A DNA stretch of 64,000 nucleotides from Streptomyces nitrosporeus (GCF_008704555.1 NZ_CP023702.1:3410001-3474000), one strand, 5' to 3'; positions 34,206-43,965 are shown, numbered from the stretch's first letter. Notes: generated from the letters alone by a model not told the origin. Numbers and translations are program-made.

Positions 34206-35939
34206 TCAGAGAACGTCCTTGATCTTGTTGAGGTATAGCTCAGCGAAGCCGCCCCATTGCTTCCTCAACTGTCCGTACTGCTCGTTCGGGGTGTCGTGCA
34301 TCGACTCAGCCTTCGCGTAGGCGACGAGCAGCAGAGTTATGGCTTCGATCGCTCGACGTGCCGTCGTCTGCAGCGACGGAGCATTCGCCATGGTGACGTC
34401 CTTGGAGAGAGCATTAAGCGGCTCGTACATCTCCCGGTAGAAGGCGTGTCGCTGATTGAGCCGGATGATCGTCTGGTCCCCAAGGTGGGTCAGCTCGATG
34501 AGTTGGTCGCCAGGGAAGCTGACCGTCTCGATCACGAAGGGCATGTCCTTGATCTCTTGGACGTACGCTGCCTGCTCTTCCTCGGTCGAGCTGCGCCCCG
34601 CGTCCTGAGCAAGGTCGACGTACTCCCTGTCCCGTTCGTCCGGAGTGGGTACGTCCTTGACTCGCGACTTGGGCATCGTGCGATCGGCTTCCTTCACCGC
34701 CTTGGCCAGAGGGGCGTGCTCCCCTGACTTCACCGCTTCGGTCCGATCGTCATCGCCCCAGTGGCGCTGGAGTTCTTCGCGCGCCCGCGGGATGATCCGG
34801 CGAGCCAAATCGCGGAGAGTCTTGCGGAGTTCATCTGCCGGCACTGCTCCGCGCTTGACGTTGCGGACGCCCATGAGGCGGTCGAGCTCAGGGGTGAAGT
34901 AGACCTCGAAGCCGATAAACCTGTCCGGCGTAAGGATCCCGTCGGGGAAGAGACGGGCCACCGGCGTGTAACTGATCTCGCGGTCGAGCCGCATGAAGCT
35001 GATTGCGCCCTCGTTCTCGGGCAACCGCAGCTTGCGTGCCAGGGTGTCTCCACCCTTGCCCTTGGCCCGCAGCACTTCGCGGGGTGCGAGCGTAATGACC
35101 ACTCGAATCTTGTGATCGGTTCCCTGGACGTCCACTTCTTCGTTGAAGAAGACCTGCCCCTCGAAGTGGGTGTCCTTGTCGTCCCGCGGTGCTTTCTCGC
35201 GGCGAGCGATTTCATCCGTCAGGACCTTGTCCACCCAAGTTCCCTTGCGCAGAAACGTCGGGTCGTGGGGCACAAGATCGGTGTGGTCGACCGTGATCTT
35301 GATGCCGCCGCAGAGGAAGTCCCGGAAGATCCTGGAGAGTTCCTTGGTGATTTCTGTGCGGACGTGATCCGGGGTGCTGCGGCCGTGTCCGTCGGACACC
35401 CGGTCGATCTTGGACCAGAGGACTAGCGTCCCGGTGCCTTCCGGGAAGTAGGGCACGAGATGGGCGGGCAGCGGCTCATCGTTGGGCGGATTAATGCCGA
35501 TCTTCTCCCCCCGCTTCTCTGCTTCGACGGCATCGTCCAGGTCGAACTTCACATGCCTGATCGCCTCGCTACCCGCCACACGAGACCATGCTTCGATGCA
35601 CGTGCCCACGCTGAGGCCGGCCAGCTTGGCGCCGACACCGAACTTTCCGATGGTCTTGTCGGACATGAACCGCGTGGAGAAGCCAAGTTGCAGGTAGTGG
35701 TGCAGGGTCTTGTCATCCATGCCCTCCCCGTCGTCGAAAAAGGCGATCTGGCTGATCACCTTCTTGCGCCCCTTCATGACCTCTTCAGTCATGATCTGGA
35801 CGTGGTTGGCGCGTGCCTCGACGCTGTTGTCGATCACTTCCCCGACTGCGGACGGGAAGTTATGGCCCGACTCACGGAGGCTGAGGAGTGCCTGGCCGGA
35901 CAGGACGACGGGAATGGCGCCCTCGGCGATGTCGTTCAT
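34206..35939 (-). CDS. GHKL (Hsp90/MutL/MORC-type) ATPase
   Basis: A 577-residue protein with the Bergerat ATP-binding fold at the N terminus: EVIDNSVEA (N box), DDGEGMDD (G1) and KFGVGAKLAGLS (G2). The remaining 400 residues are not recognised, apart from a charged linker near 400-440. GHKL ATPases of this type accompany nucleases in several anti-phage systems. It ends a three-gene minus-strand unit with a GIY-YIG protein 14 bp upstream. Its role in the island is probably defence or DNA processing, by context only. Confidence 0.85.
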   Translation of the reverse strand: MNDIAEGAIPVVLSGQALLSLRESGHNFPSAVGEVIDNSVEARANHVQIMTEEVMKGRKKVISQIAFFDDGEGMDDKTLHHYLQLGFSTRFMSDKTIGKFGVGAKLAGLSVGTCIEAWSRVAGSEAIRHVKFDLDDAVEAEKRGEKIGINPPNDEPLPAHLVPYFPEGTGTLVLWSKIDRVSDGHGRSTPDHVRTEITKELSRIFRDFLCGGIKITVDHTDLVPHDPTFLRKGTWVDKVLTDEIARREKAPRDDKDTHFEGQVFFNEEVDVQGTDHKIRVVITLAPREVLRAKGKGGDTLARKLRLPENEGAISFMRLDREISYTPVARLFPDGILTPDRFIGFEVYFTPELDRLMGVRNVKRGAVPADELRKTLRDLARRIIPRAREELQRHWGDDDRTEAVKSGEHAPLAKAVKEADRTMPKSRVKDVPTPDERDREYVDLAQDAGRSSTEEEQAAYVQEIKDMPFVIETVSFPGDQLIELTHLGDQTIIRLNQRHAFYREMYEPLNALSKDVTMANAPSLQTTARRAIEAITLLLVAYAKAESMHDTPNEQYGQLRKQWGGFAELYLNKIKDVL

Positions 35940-35953
35940 GCTGGTCTCCTGAT

Positions 35954-36313
35954 CTACAGAGTGTGCGGCGGAGGGAGAGCGCGGCGCAGCGCGCGCTCGA
36001 TTTCGGTCTCATGGCAGTACGGGCAGCATCGGCCTGTTCCTGCGGGGCTGGCGGGGTGGATCAAGTTGGTGATCGTGGCGCTCGTCGAGAGGTAGCGGTG
36101 GTACCAGTACGACTCGATGGCGTAGGCGTGGTGGCTGTCGCGGGTTGGCGCAGCTACGAAGTGCGTGGCGCGGTTATAGAGGGGATGACGAATCAGACGT
36201 CGGCGAAGACAGGTGTCGGAGCGGCCGACGTACAAGGGCGTGGCCTGCTGCTGTTCGTATCGCAGAAGCAGATAAGCGCCGACGGTTCCCGCAGGAATTT
36301 GTAGGTTGACCAT
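35954..36313 (-). CDS. GIY-YIG nuclease-like protein
   Basis: A 119-residue protein that fits the GIY-YIG layout: AYLLLRYE for the first strand, PLYVGRSD for YIG, the catalytic Arg in LRRRLIRH and Glu in YAIESYWYHRY. A CPYCH pair near the C terminus could bind a metal. The ATG at 36313 has a weak SD. It is sandwiched between a hypothetical gene (80 bp) and the GHKL ATPase (14 bp), so all three are probably one operon. Confidence 0.75.
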   Translation of the reverse strand: MVNLQIPAGTVGAYLLLRYEQQQATPLYVGRSDTCLRRRLIRHPLYNRATHFVAAPTRDSHHAYAIESYWYHRYLSTSATITNLIHPASPAGTGRCCPYCHETEIERALRRALPPPHTL

Positions 36314-36393
36314 GGCCCGTGTGAAACGGAGAGCCAGACTTCCCTTGCTCTCGTACGGCTCACCAAGACGAACCCCTGATCCTTGGAGCCCCG

Positions 36394-36927
36394 TCACGCC
36401 GTGATGCTGATGAGTGTCTTCGCGTGCTGGCGAAGCGCACGCCGAGTCCGTTCCACGGTCGCCACGGACCGCTGCGTCTGCACTGCGCAGTCGGCGACGG
36501 TCATCATGTCGAGCATTCCTTGGAGGCACGCAGTCCCATGAGATCCGAGCGCCCTCGCGAACGCTCTCAGCTCCTGCAGAGTCTCCGCTGCGACGGCACA
36601 ATCTTCGGGGGTGACATGGGTGATCACCTCAGCAACCATCGCTCCGTCCGCAGACGTGGAACACACACGGCGGCGAGCTGCGTCAGCGAGTGGACGGCAG
36701 GCGGCCTGCTCGCGAGCATTGGCATGCGCGCGACGTATGGTCCGGCGTACGTCCCTAATGACGTTCCGGCACAGATGGTCGGGGTCCTCCGCGGCGCGCT
36801 TGTCGCCGAGCGTGAGGTTCAGTGCGGTGTCGAGCCAGTCGAGGTACTCGCCATCCCACGGACGCTTGATGTACTTCGCGTAGAGACGGCACATCGTTTC
36901 GATACGAACTTCGTTGAGCTGGAGCAT
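36394..36927 (-). CDS. Hypothetical helical protein of the dnd island
   Basis: A 177-residue protein without a family I recognise. It is rich in predicted helix and basic residues (RDVRRTIRRAHANAREQ; VERTRRALRQHAK at the C terminus) and has an internal acidic stretch. The ATG at 36927 has GGGGAGGGG upstream, which supports it. It is first of the unit with the GIY-YIG and GHKL genes. A DNA-associated or regulatory role is possible. Confidence 0.65.
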   Translation of the reverse strand: MLQLNEVRIETMCRLYAKYIKRPWDGEYLDWLDTALNLTLGDKRAAEDPDHLCRNVIRDVRRTIRRAHANAREQAACRPLADAARRRVCSTSADGAMVAEVITHVTPEDCAVAAETLQELRAFARALGSHGTACLQGMLDMMTVADCAVQTQRSVATVERTRRALRQHAKTLISITA

Positions 36928-37265
36928 GGAGCCCCTCCCCGGTGCCCGGCTGCTGTAAGCCGGACCCACTCAGTCTTGACCCACTCTCCCTTTGGCCGTC
37001 GTCGCCAGGTGGTCGGCTTCGGCATGAGCAGGTTCTTGAACTGTAGAGCGTGCCACTGACAGTCATCTGCGGAACGCCCCCATCTCCTATGGAACAGCTT
37101 CGCGGCCCTTCCCCTCACTGTCATCCCTGCGGATTCCCATCTGCCCGCGCGGGCGCAGGTCACAAGGCACGGAGGCGCGAGGAGTGCTGAAAGAACGCCC
37201 TGTCGGCTTCTGTCACCAGGTAGCGTTGGGGGCGGCTTGGATCATGTCGCTCTGGAGGACCCTGC
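36928..37265. promoter_or_regulatory. Divergent intergenic region in the island
   Basis: These 338 bp lie between the divergent hypothetical gene and the DGQHR gene. Small ORFs here have poor codon usage and are not accepted. A good SD (GGAGGA) immediately precedes the GTG at 37266. I see no clear promoter consensus or repeat. Confidence 0.4.
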
Positions 37266-38981
37266 GTGAACGCGAAGACGATCACATACACGTACCCAGC
37301 ACACATCACGCAGCAAACGGCATCTGGCAAGCCGTTGGTCTTCTTCGCGGCGCCGGCGACCGAGATCGACCGATGGGTCGGCGTCCCGCAGCGCAGCCGA
37401 CTGGACGACGAGGAAACGATCGGCTTCCAGCGACAAGAGAACAAGACTCGCATCCGTGAGCTTTCGAGCTTCTACCATGACGAGCGCAACATCGTGCAGA
37501 ACCCGCTCCTTGCGGCGCCGCAGACCAAGACACTGGTGGAGTTCGAAGAGCTCGATGGGCACCCCCAGTTCGGCACGATCAAGATCGTGAGCCCTGACTT
37601 CAGCGACACCTCTCTGCTGGACCTCATGACTCAGGTTGTCGAACAACTGGAGTCACGAGTTCCGGAACTCAAGGAAACGGATCTGGATCCGGATCGCTTG
37701 TCTTCGATCATGGACCGAGGACGCAAAGAGCACGGGCTCGAAGTTCTGACAGAAGAGGACGACGAGGAGGACGAAGAGGGAGCGGAGGAAAACGGGGGCA
37801 GCGGTGACGACACGGATGCTGCCAGCGTGCTCCTCACAGACGAGACGCATCTGATCGACTTTTACACCGAGCTCAAAGGACGCATCAGGGTCCTTGAAGC
37901 TTTGGACACAGATGTGAACCCCGACAGAATCCTCGGGTTCGACCGCGGTGCCATGATCAGTTACCTCAAGCCGGTTATGCTTGTAGACGGTCAGCATCGC
38001 CTAAAGGGCGCCGTGCTCGCAGCCGAGAGCCTCGCCGAAGGAAGTGAAGGGGAAGACTTCCTGCTAGACGCGGCTGAGGCTGGCAAAGACCCCGGGCAAG
38101 CGAAGGACGAGTTCATCGGCCAGCACTCCCGACAGCTCCCGGTCTCCCTACTCATGGACGACAGCCCGAGCGAGCACGTCTTTCAGTTCGTGGTGGTCAA
38201 CCAGAAGGCGACCCCCATGGGAAAGGCGCTCCTGGGCACGATCGTTTCAACCAGCCTGAGCAAAGAAGAGCTCGACCCTGTTGCCCAGCGTCTCAAGGAC
38301 GCCGGCATCAAGCTCGATGACTCGCAAGCCATTGCCTACCTCACCCGCACTGATGAAAGTCCTTTCAAGAACTTCGTGCAAACAGGCATCACGGGTGCTA
38401 CCGGGGATCAGAACACCCATCTCCAGTGGTCCGTACTCAAGGGACTCGTCAGCATCTTCCGTGAGCTGTCAGGTGGCAAGCTCTTCGCACAGAAGAATGA
38501 CTGGGCAAAAGCCTGGGCAAAATTCCACCTGGACGACAGTTCCTACGTGGCTACCTTTGACACCCACAAGGAGAAGCTTGCCGAATGGGGTCGCCCCGAC
38601 GGCCCCTGGCGCGAAGTCTTCATCAGGTTCTACTCGAACATCAGGGAGAAATTTGGCTCCGATGATCCCGAGGCGCTCAATGCGTGGGGGACGACGCGAA
38701 GCAACCTGTTCAATAAGGTATCTCTGACGATCCTGGCCGCCGACTACTTTGAGTATCTTCGCACCCAGAAGAGGACGCTCAATAATCTGGCCGATGTCGA
38801 CGCCACCATGAGTGAGTGGCTTGACGGGGTTAATCTCGCCTACTTCAACCGGAACTGGAAAGTCGAGAAAAAGGACACCCCTCTGATTCGTCGCACTTGG
38901 GCCCGCCTGTGGAATGACTACCGCAGGAACCCTGACTACCTGCCCAAGGAAGGCGAGTTCAACCCAACTGCAGGGGCATGA
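37266..38981 (+). CDS. DGQHR-domain protein (DndB-superfamily)
   Basis: A 571-residue protein with the signature VDGQHRLKG near residue 240, followed by FQFVVVNQKATPMGKALL, as in DndB-like proteins. A very acidic insert of about 25 residues (near 160-185) precedes it. It differs from the island's own DndB, which is shorter. The 3' end overlaps the HNH gene by ATGA. DGQHR proteins often accompany DNA-modification and restriction genes. It probably partners the HNH protein. Confidence 0.85.
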   Translation: MNAKTITYTYPAHITQQTASGKPLVFFAAPATEIDRWVGVPQRSRLDDEETIGFQRQENKTRIRELSSFYHDERNIVQNPLLAAPQTKTLVEFEELDGHPQFGTIKIVSPDFSDTSLLDLMTQVVEQLESRVPELKETDLDPDRLSSIMDRGRKEHGLEVLTEEDDEEDEEGAEENGGSGDDTDAASVLLTDETHLIDFYTELKGRIRVLEALDTDVNPDRILGFDRGAMISYLKPVMLVDGQHRLKGAVLAAESLAEGSEGEDFLLDAAEAGKDPGQAKDEFIGQHSRQLPVSLLMDDSPSEHVFQFVVVNQKATPMGKALLGTIVSTSLSKEELDPVAQRLKDAGIKLDDSQAIAYLTRTDESPFKNFVQTGITGATGDQNTHLQWSVLKGLVSIFRELSGGKLFAQKNDWAKAWAKFHLDDSSYVATFDTHKEKLAEWGRPDGPWREVFIRFYSNIREKFGSDDPEALNAWGTTRSNLFNKVSLTILAADYFEYLRTQKRTLNNLADVDATMSEWLDGVNLAYFNRNWKVEKKDTPLIRRTWARLWNDYRRNPDYLPKEGEFNPTAGA

Positions 38982-39937
38982 TGCAGCCGCAGGAAGTCGG
39001 CGAATTCTTCGCCGAGATCAAGAAAGCGCTGGACAGTAACTGGTCAGATGAGGCTTTGAGGTCACTCTCGAAGCACACGGTTCCAGAAGTTATCCCAGGC
39101 AATCACGGCTGGCTTCTACGCGGAGATCTCTCCACGGTATGGGCGCGATGGTTCATCGAAAGCCTGGTGGACCTTGCCCCGTACGAGCTGGACACGACAC
39201 TCAACATCGGACACCTTCACCTACCGATACTGGCATTTTTTGACGCCACCAGCCCGCTGGTCCCCCTCGACGAGCGCAAGAAATACGCCAAAGCGCTCAC
39301 CACATTCGCCTGGCAACTGGTCATCGCCCGAAGAGAACGGAAGCGGGCCCCGATCGGAGTTTCGCTACGCAAAGAGCTCTGGGCTCGTGGACAACCACAA
39401 CCACGCTGCTATCTGTGCGGATTCTTGTTCGAGTCCCCGGCTCGGAAAAAGTTTCTCTGCGAGTCTAAGGATATTCCACCGGTACCGAAACTCGTTGACT
39501 TCACACGCCCTCGCGGTCAGCGTCCCGCACAACTATGTATCGAGGTCGATCATGTCATCCCCGTTACAGACGGAGGGAAGACGAATGCCGATAACTTGCG
39601 CCTTGCCTGTGGCTGGTGCAATTCGATAAAGAATCGGTACACGAACATTTACGATGCCACCCCGTGGTCAGGTGGCATATTTCAGCATCCTACGCTTGGG
39701 CCCGTGACACGACCCCAGCCGCTGTGGGTATTGCGTACGGTTGCCACTCGCAGAAGGTGCGAGCACCCCGATGGGTGCTCATCGAAAATTGAAGACAGCG
39801 AGCTGTTCGCGGGGCCTAGAAACCCAAAGGGCGCCCTTACACCAGTGAATCTCGCCGTGTACTGCGAGGTTCACGACCCCTGGTATCTGGATAGGTGGAT
39901 CGGGCCGAAGCGTCTTGCCGCATCGTCCACGATGTAG
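38978..39937 (+). CDS. HNH endonuclease
   Basis: A 319-residue protein with a central HNH domain: CYLCG, then IEVDHVIPVTDGGKTNADN and CGWCNS, giving two CxxC zinc knuckles and the catalytic His. The N-terminal half is helical and unrecognised; a second Cys/His cluster (CEHPDGC) is in the last third. It is translationally coupled to the DGQHR gene and converges on dndE. It could be the restriction partner for phosphorothioate or non-phosphorothioate DNA in an island lacking dndFGH. Confidence 0.87.
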   Translation: MMQPQEVGEFFAEIKKALDSNWSDEALRSLSKHTVPEVIPGNHGWLLRGDLSTVWARWFIESLVDLAPYELDTTLNIGHLHLPILAFFDATSPLVPLDERKKYAKALTTFAWQLVIARRERKRAPIGVSLRKELWARGQPQPRCYLCGFLFESPARKKFLCESKDIPPVPKLVDFTRPRGQRPAQLCIEVDHVIPVTDGGKTNADNLRLACGWCNSIKNRYTNIYDATPWSGGIFQHPTLGPVTRPQPLWVLRTVATRRRCEHPDGCSSKIEDSELFAGPRNPKGALTPVNLAVYCEVHDPWYLDRWIGPKRLAASSTM

Positions 39938-39940
39938 CTG

Positions 39941-39990
39941 GAATGCGCTGGCAGGTTTCCGGTATGTGCACGAAACTTGCCAGCGCATTC
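39941..39990. terminator. Bidirectional terminator HNH gene / dndE
   Basis: GAATGCGCTGGCAGGTTTC pairs with GAAACTTGCCAGCGCATTC with one mismatch across 12 nt. It exactly fills the gap between the convergent HNH and dndE genes. Confidence 0.8.
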
Positions 39991-39991
39991 A

Positions 39992-40372
39992 TTACGTAGG
40001 GTTGGCCGCTCCGACCAAGCCTTCCAGGGACTGGAATTCCTTTTGGCCACCAAGGTGGCCGATGCCTCGATGTAGATGAATCGTCAAAGTCTTGGCGACG
40101 TTTTCATCCGTCGGCTCGTCCCCGTCGGCAATACAGCGTTGCTTAAGGAGTGCCAGATAGATGTCGCCATACTGGCCGGCAAAGGTCTTCCACGACATCT
40201 CCACAGTCGAATCGGTGACGATGTCCTTCACCAACGGCGTCGACGGGTCCTTGAGTGACATGACGAGGGCCCACCGACACAGAACGTTCCAGTTGGGGAT
40301 CCCGGTCGTGCGCTTCAGCCACGACAAACGATCTTTGGCTGGCTGTGAGAGACGGACGCTATCGAGCGACAT
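39992..40372 (-). CDS. dndE: DNA phosphorothioation protein DndE
   Basis: A 126-residue protein with the conserved start VRLSQPAKDRLSWLKRTTG and the family motif HLHRGIGHL near the C terminus. DndE binds nicked DNA and is needed for sulfur insertion by DndBCDE. The gene is last in dndBCDE and overlaps dndD by 14 nt. The size fits the family. Confidence 0.95.
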   Translation of the reverse strand: MSLDSVRLSQPAKDRLSWLKRTTGIPNWNVLCRWALVMSLKDPSTPLVKDIVTDSTVEMSWKTFAGQYGDIYLALLKQRCIADGDEPTDENVAKTLTIHLHRGIGHLGGQKEFQSLEGLVGAANPT

Positions 40373-42380
40373 GCAGGGCTCCTTCGTTCCACCAGTACCC
40401 CTCGACGACGTTGGTGGTGAAAGTCGTATCGTCGTGGACCAGCGTGTACGTATGGGCTACCGACTTCTTCAGGCGGCCCAGCAGGTATTCGTCGATCTCC
40501 TTGTCAGTGGAGAGGAGAAGTACCTGGTCGCTCGCCTGCGGGAAGTATCGGTCCACAAGGTGCTCGCGATGGCGGCTGTCGAGGCGTCCGAGGGGCGTGT
40601 CGATCACGCTGGGAAGGCGGTTTCCGGCGACCTTCATCAACCCCCACAGAAGTGAGACGGCTAGGATTTGGCGCTCGCCAGCACTGAGGCGCCCAGGGTC
40701 GATCGTGTCGCCTTGAGAGTCGGTCAGGGTGAGCCTGAAGTCGTCGGCGATGCGGAGGTCTTGGACGAGTCCCCGCTTTCGCATGAGGTCCTTAAAGCTC
40801 TGCAGTACAGCCACCTCAAGCCGACTGATATGCCGCTGCAGGAGTGCTTCCCCAAAGCGCTCAAGAGTACCGCGGGCCTTCTCCGAGTACTTGATGATCC
40901 GCTCGACCTCTTTGGCCTTCACCTTCGTCCGGACGAACTCCTTGTGAGCACGTTCAAGGGCGGCTTCCACGTTGGCCCGACGCCGCTTGAGTTCGGCGGC
41001 GCGTTCCCTGCCACGGGCAACTGTGGCCTCCATGCGGGCAAGCTCTTTGAGCTGTGCTGCGCGCTTCTTCTGGAGGTCTTCTACCTTGCTCTGCTCCGGA
41101 ACACCGGCCAGCTGCCGATCCAGTTGATCGAGCTCCTCAGCAGCAGCGGCAACATGTGCCAGAAGCTCGCTGGCCCGAGCCTCGTCTCGTACAAGAACCT
41201 CGTCAAGCACCGTCAGCTGCGCCAGAGCATCGTGGGGAAGCACGAAGTCCACCTTCAAGACAGAAGACTTGGAGCGCTTGGCTCGGTCTTCCTCCAGCCT
41301 TTTCGTGATGGTGTCCCTTGCATCCTCGGGCAAGAGATCGAGCAGCCACTGATCTCGCTGCTCCAAGACGTCAAGGACCTGGCCGGCTTCAGCCGCCGAC
41401 TGCTCACGCCGGGCCTGCTTGCGGACGTCCTTCAGGTGCGTACGCATCATGAGCAGTGGGAGCGGGCCTGCTGCGAGCTGGGCTAGGGACAAACGAAGCT
41501 CGGCAAGGCGCTCGTCAGCCCGCTTACGCTCTTGCTCGATCTCGAGACGGCGCTCAAAGAGGCCGCCTCCTTCGTTCTGGAACTCGCGCTCCAAGCTCTC
41601 AAGTTTGTGGCGAGCATTCTTCAGCAGAGCATCTTGGTGCTTCGAATCCTGCTCCGCCACGTCCAACTGTTCCTGAACAGATTCGCATTCATGCTCCTGT
41701 GCACGAATGTTGTCCATCAGGTGCTGTTCCTCATCGGACAGTTTCTGGCGACGTTGGAGTGCGAGCAGGTCAGTGCGGAGTTGTTGCACGGTGCTTACTC
41801 CGAGCAAGGAATGCACCGCTGACTCGATGACCGAGGCTGCACGCTCGGGGTCGGCGAGGGACTCGATCTTCTCGCCGTCGAAGAAGGACAGCGATGCCAC
41901 TTCAAGCGGAAGCAGGTCTTCGACGTGGTCTGCCCAGCCTTCGCTGAGTAGCCTGCTGTACTTCAGTTCTGGCTGAGTACGGCGCCCAGGCTTGGTGACG
42001 TAGTTCTCATCAACGGAGACGTTGAGGAATTCCTTCAGAGTCTTGCCGTTGACGTGCCAGCTTCGGACGACTCTGTAGTAGTGCTCTTTACCGTCGACAG
42101 TGACGGTAAATTCCAAAGTAACTGAGGAACCACGTGCCGGGTCGTGCTGTCGGTTGATGCTCTCGCGAAGGTAGGTCTCGTATGCCTTGCTACCTCGTCC
42201 ACTGCACCGGGCACGCGGACCGTACAGGGCGAGCTGGATGGCATCGAGCAGAGTCGTCTTGCCGCAACCGTTGAGTCCACCGATCAGGATGATCGGCTTG
42301 CTCTTCTTCACGGTGAGGTCGAGTGACTGCTTACCTCGATAAGCGCCGAACTCTTCAAGGGTGATGTTACGCAGGAGCAT
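40359..42380 (-). CDS. dndD: DNA phosphorothioation ATPase DndD
   Basis: A 673-residue SMC/Rad50-like ATPase with Walker A GGLNGCGKTT near residue 34-43, long central coiled coil (about 180-510) and the ABC signature LSAGERQILAVSLLWGL near 580. DndD hydrolyses ATP and is thought to alter or nick DNA so that sulfur can be inserted. It overlaps dndC by 14 nt and dndE by 14 nt, consistent with one operon. Confidence 0.96.
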   Translation of the reverse strand: MLLRNITLEEFGAYRGKQSLDLTVKKSKPIILIGGLNGCGKTTLLDAIQLALYGPRARCSGRGSKAYETYLRESINRQHDPARGSSVTLEFTVTVDGKEHYYRVVRSWHVNGKTLKEFLNVSVDENYVTKPGRRTQPELKYSRLLSEGWADHVEDLLPLEVASLSFFDGEKIESLADPERAASVIESAVHSLLGVSTVQQLRTDLLALQRRQKLSDEEQHLMDNIRAQEHECESVQEQLDVAEQDSKHQDALLKNARHKLESLEREFQNEGGGLFERRLEIEQERKRADERLAELRLSLAQLAAGPLPLLMMRTHLKDVRKQARREQSAAEAGQVLDVLEQRDQWLLDLLPEDARDTITKRLEEDRAKRSKSSVLKVDFVLPHDALAQLTVLDEVLVRDEARASELLAHVAAAAEELDQLDRQLAGVPEQSKVEDLQKKRAAQLKELARMEATVARGRERAAELKRRRANVEAALERAHKEFVRTKVKAKEVERIIKYSEKARGTLERFGEALLQRHISRLEVAVLQSFKDLMRKRGLVQDLRIADDFRLTLTDSQGDTIDPGRLSAGERQILAVSLLWGLMKVAGNRLPSVIDTPLGRLDSRHREHLVDRYFPQASDQVLLLSTDKEIDEYLLGRLKKSVAHTYTLVHDDTTFTTNVVEGYWWNEGALHVAR

Positions 42381-43965
42381 CAGTGTCGGTCACTTCGTCG
42401 AAGGTCGGGTTGGTCTCTACCTCTTCGCGCCACTTCTTCTTGCGCTGCGCGAACGCGACGGCATCGTCACGATCCTCATAGAAGCCCTTCTGTACCGCAC
42501 CTTCGAGTGCCTGGAAGAGTCCTGAGCGTCGCGTCATGGTGCGGTACTTGCGCTCGACGGAGAGCAACTCGCGCACCATGTCGTAATGCAACTCGTCACC
42601 GTCACAGACCTCTTTGAGGAGCTCCATCTCATCGGCACCCATGACGAGCTGCTCATCGAGCGGACCACCGGGGAACTCCTCGCCAGTAGCCTTCTTGTAG
42701 ATCGTCGGTACAGAGTCCTCGACCTCGTGCTTGTCGAAGACCCAGATGCGCCGGATCTCCGTGAGCTCTTCGATGCTGATGAGCTCAATGTTGCGGACGT
42801 GCTCGGGCGCGTGGGCCCTGATCCAGGTTTGGGCAGTCAGGAGCTCCCTGAGCCACTCCTCCCGGTACTTCTGAAGGTAGGGGCCATGGACGACGCTGAA
42901 TTCCCCATCGCTGCGACGAGTGAACAGGTTGACCTGTCCGTTCATCCGACGGAAGTCACGAGCTTGCTTATCTGGCCGAGGGTGCGGGATCTTTTTGCCG
43001 GGCTGGTAGTCGGGGTCCAGCTTGTCCTCAACGAAACCAAAGGGCGAATCGAGTTTGTCCCTCAAGTTCAGCAGAGGGATCATCCACTCCTTCTCTTCGT
43101 CGTTTTGGATCATTGCCGTCATTGACTTGTCCTGCTCGACCAGCGTGCACGTCCAGCAGCCGAAGCGGCTTGAACCACAAGACGGAGTAGTGGAGTCGAC
43201 CACCAGCGGGCATTCCCCATCTTCAGAGGCACCCTGATACATGCTGAGGAGGTCCTGATTGTTGTAGCCCCATGGGTTGGGCTTCTGCATCAGGTACTCC
43301 CACACGTCATCGTTGGTCCAGTCCTCAACGGGGCTGTAGACGAGTGAGTTAGGAAGGTTTGCGTTCGGCGAGAGTCGGTCGCGGACACGGCGCTTCTCGT
43401 GCTTCTCCATCGCGCGGGCACGGGCCTGGCTCTCAGTCTTGCGAATACCGAGGACCATGATGGCTTCGCCGTGGGCGGCTACGACACTTCGGATGAACAA
43501 GTTGGAAGGTTTGATCTTCAACCGCTCGGTGCACCAACGGAACTTGGGACGCGGTGCAGGGTATCCGCGGCCGATGAGGTTGACCCAGAAGGTGTCCTTG
43601 ATCTCTGGAGTCAGGCGATGCGGCTCGACAGGCAACCCCTGTTCGGCAGCAGCCTTCTCCATGGTTTCGAGCGACGCAGTAACCCAAGCCGCCACTACCG
43701 GGTTCTCAACCAGGGTGTCTGTGCTGATGACATGAACCGGCTTGGTGAGTTTGTCGGCTGGCAGTTCTTTCAGCGCCGCCCAGACCAGCTGAAGGACTGC
43801 GGTGGAGTCCTTGCCACCGCTGTACCCGATCACCCAAGGAACTTCATCCGCGGTGTAGAGCTCACGCACCTCGTCAGTCAGTTCGGCGACGACGTCGTCG
43901 AGTAGCCGACCGTCAAACGGCAGCCGTCGGACGGAGGGCAGGCCAAGGGGAAGGGGGGTATTCAT
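42367..43965 (-). CDS. dndC: DNA phosphorothioation protein DndC (PAPS-reductase-like)
   Basis: A 532-residue protein with the ATP-pyrophosphatase loop GYSGGKDSTA near residue 50 and a Cys cluster CGSSRFGCWTC in the middle, consistent with the 4Fe-4S cluster known for DndC. It activates sulfur received from the cysteine desulfurase. The start at 43965 overlaps the dndB stop by ATGA. Confidence 0.96.
   Translation of the reverse strand: MNTPLPLGLPSVRRLPFDGRLLDDVVAELTDEVRELYTADEVPWVIGYSGGKDSTAVLQLVWAALKELPADKLTKPVHVISTDTLVENPVVAAWVTASLETMEKAAAEQGLPVEPHRLTPEIKDTFWVNLIGRGYPAPRPKFRWCTERLKIKPSNLFIRSVVAAHGEAIMVLGIRKTESQARARAMEKHEKRRVRDRLSPNANLPNSLVYSPVEDWTNDDVWEYLMQKPNPWGYNNQDLLSMYQGASEDGECPLVVDSTTPSCGSSRFGCWTCTLVEQDKSMTAMIQNDEEKEWMIPLLNLRDKLDSPFGFVEDKLDPDYQPGKKIPHPRPDKQARDFRRMNGQVNLFTRRSDGEFSVVHGPYLQKYREEWLRELLTAQTWIRAHAPEHVRNIELISIEELTEIRRIWVFDKHEVEDSVPTIYKKATGEEFPGGPLDEQLVMGADEMELLKEVCDGDELHYDMVRELLSVERKYRTMTRRSGLFQALEGAVQKGFYEDRDDAVAFAQRKKKWREEVETNPTFDEVTDTDAPA

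Noticed and set aside
36819-37163. Minus-strand frame of 114 codons before the GIY-YIG unit
   Set aside because: Overlaps the better-supported 177-residue gene in another frame; the sequence is Ser/Arg/Thr-rich and shadow-like.
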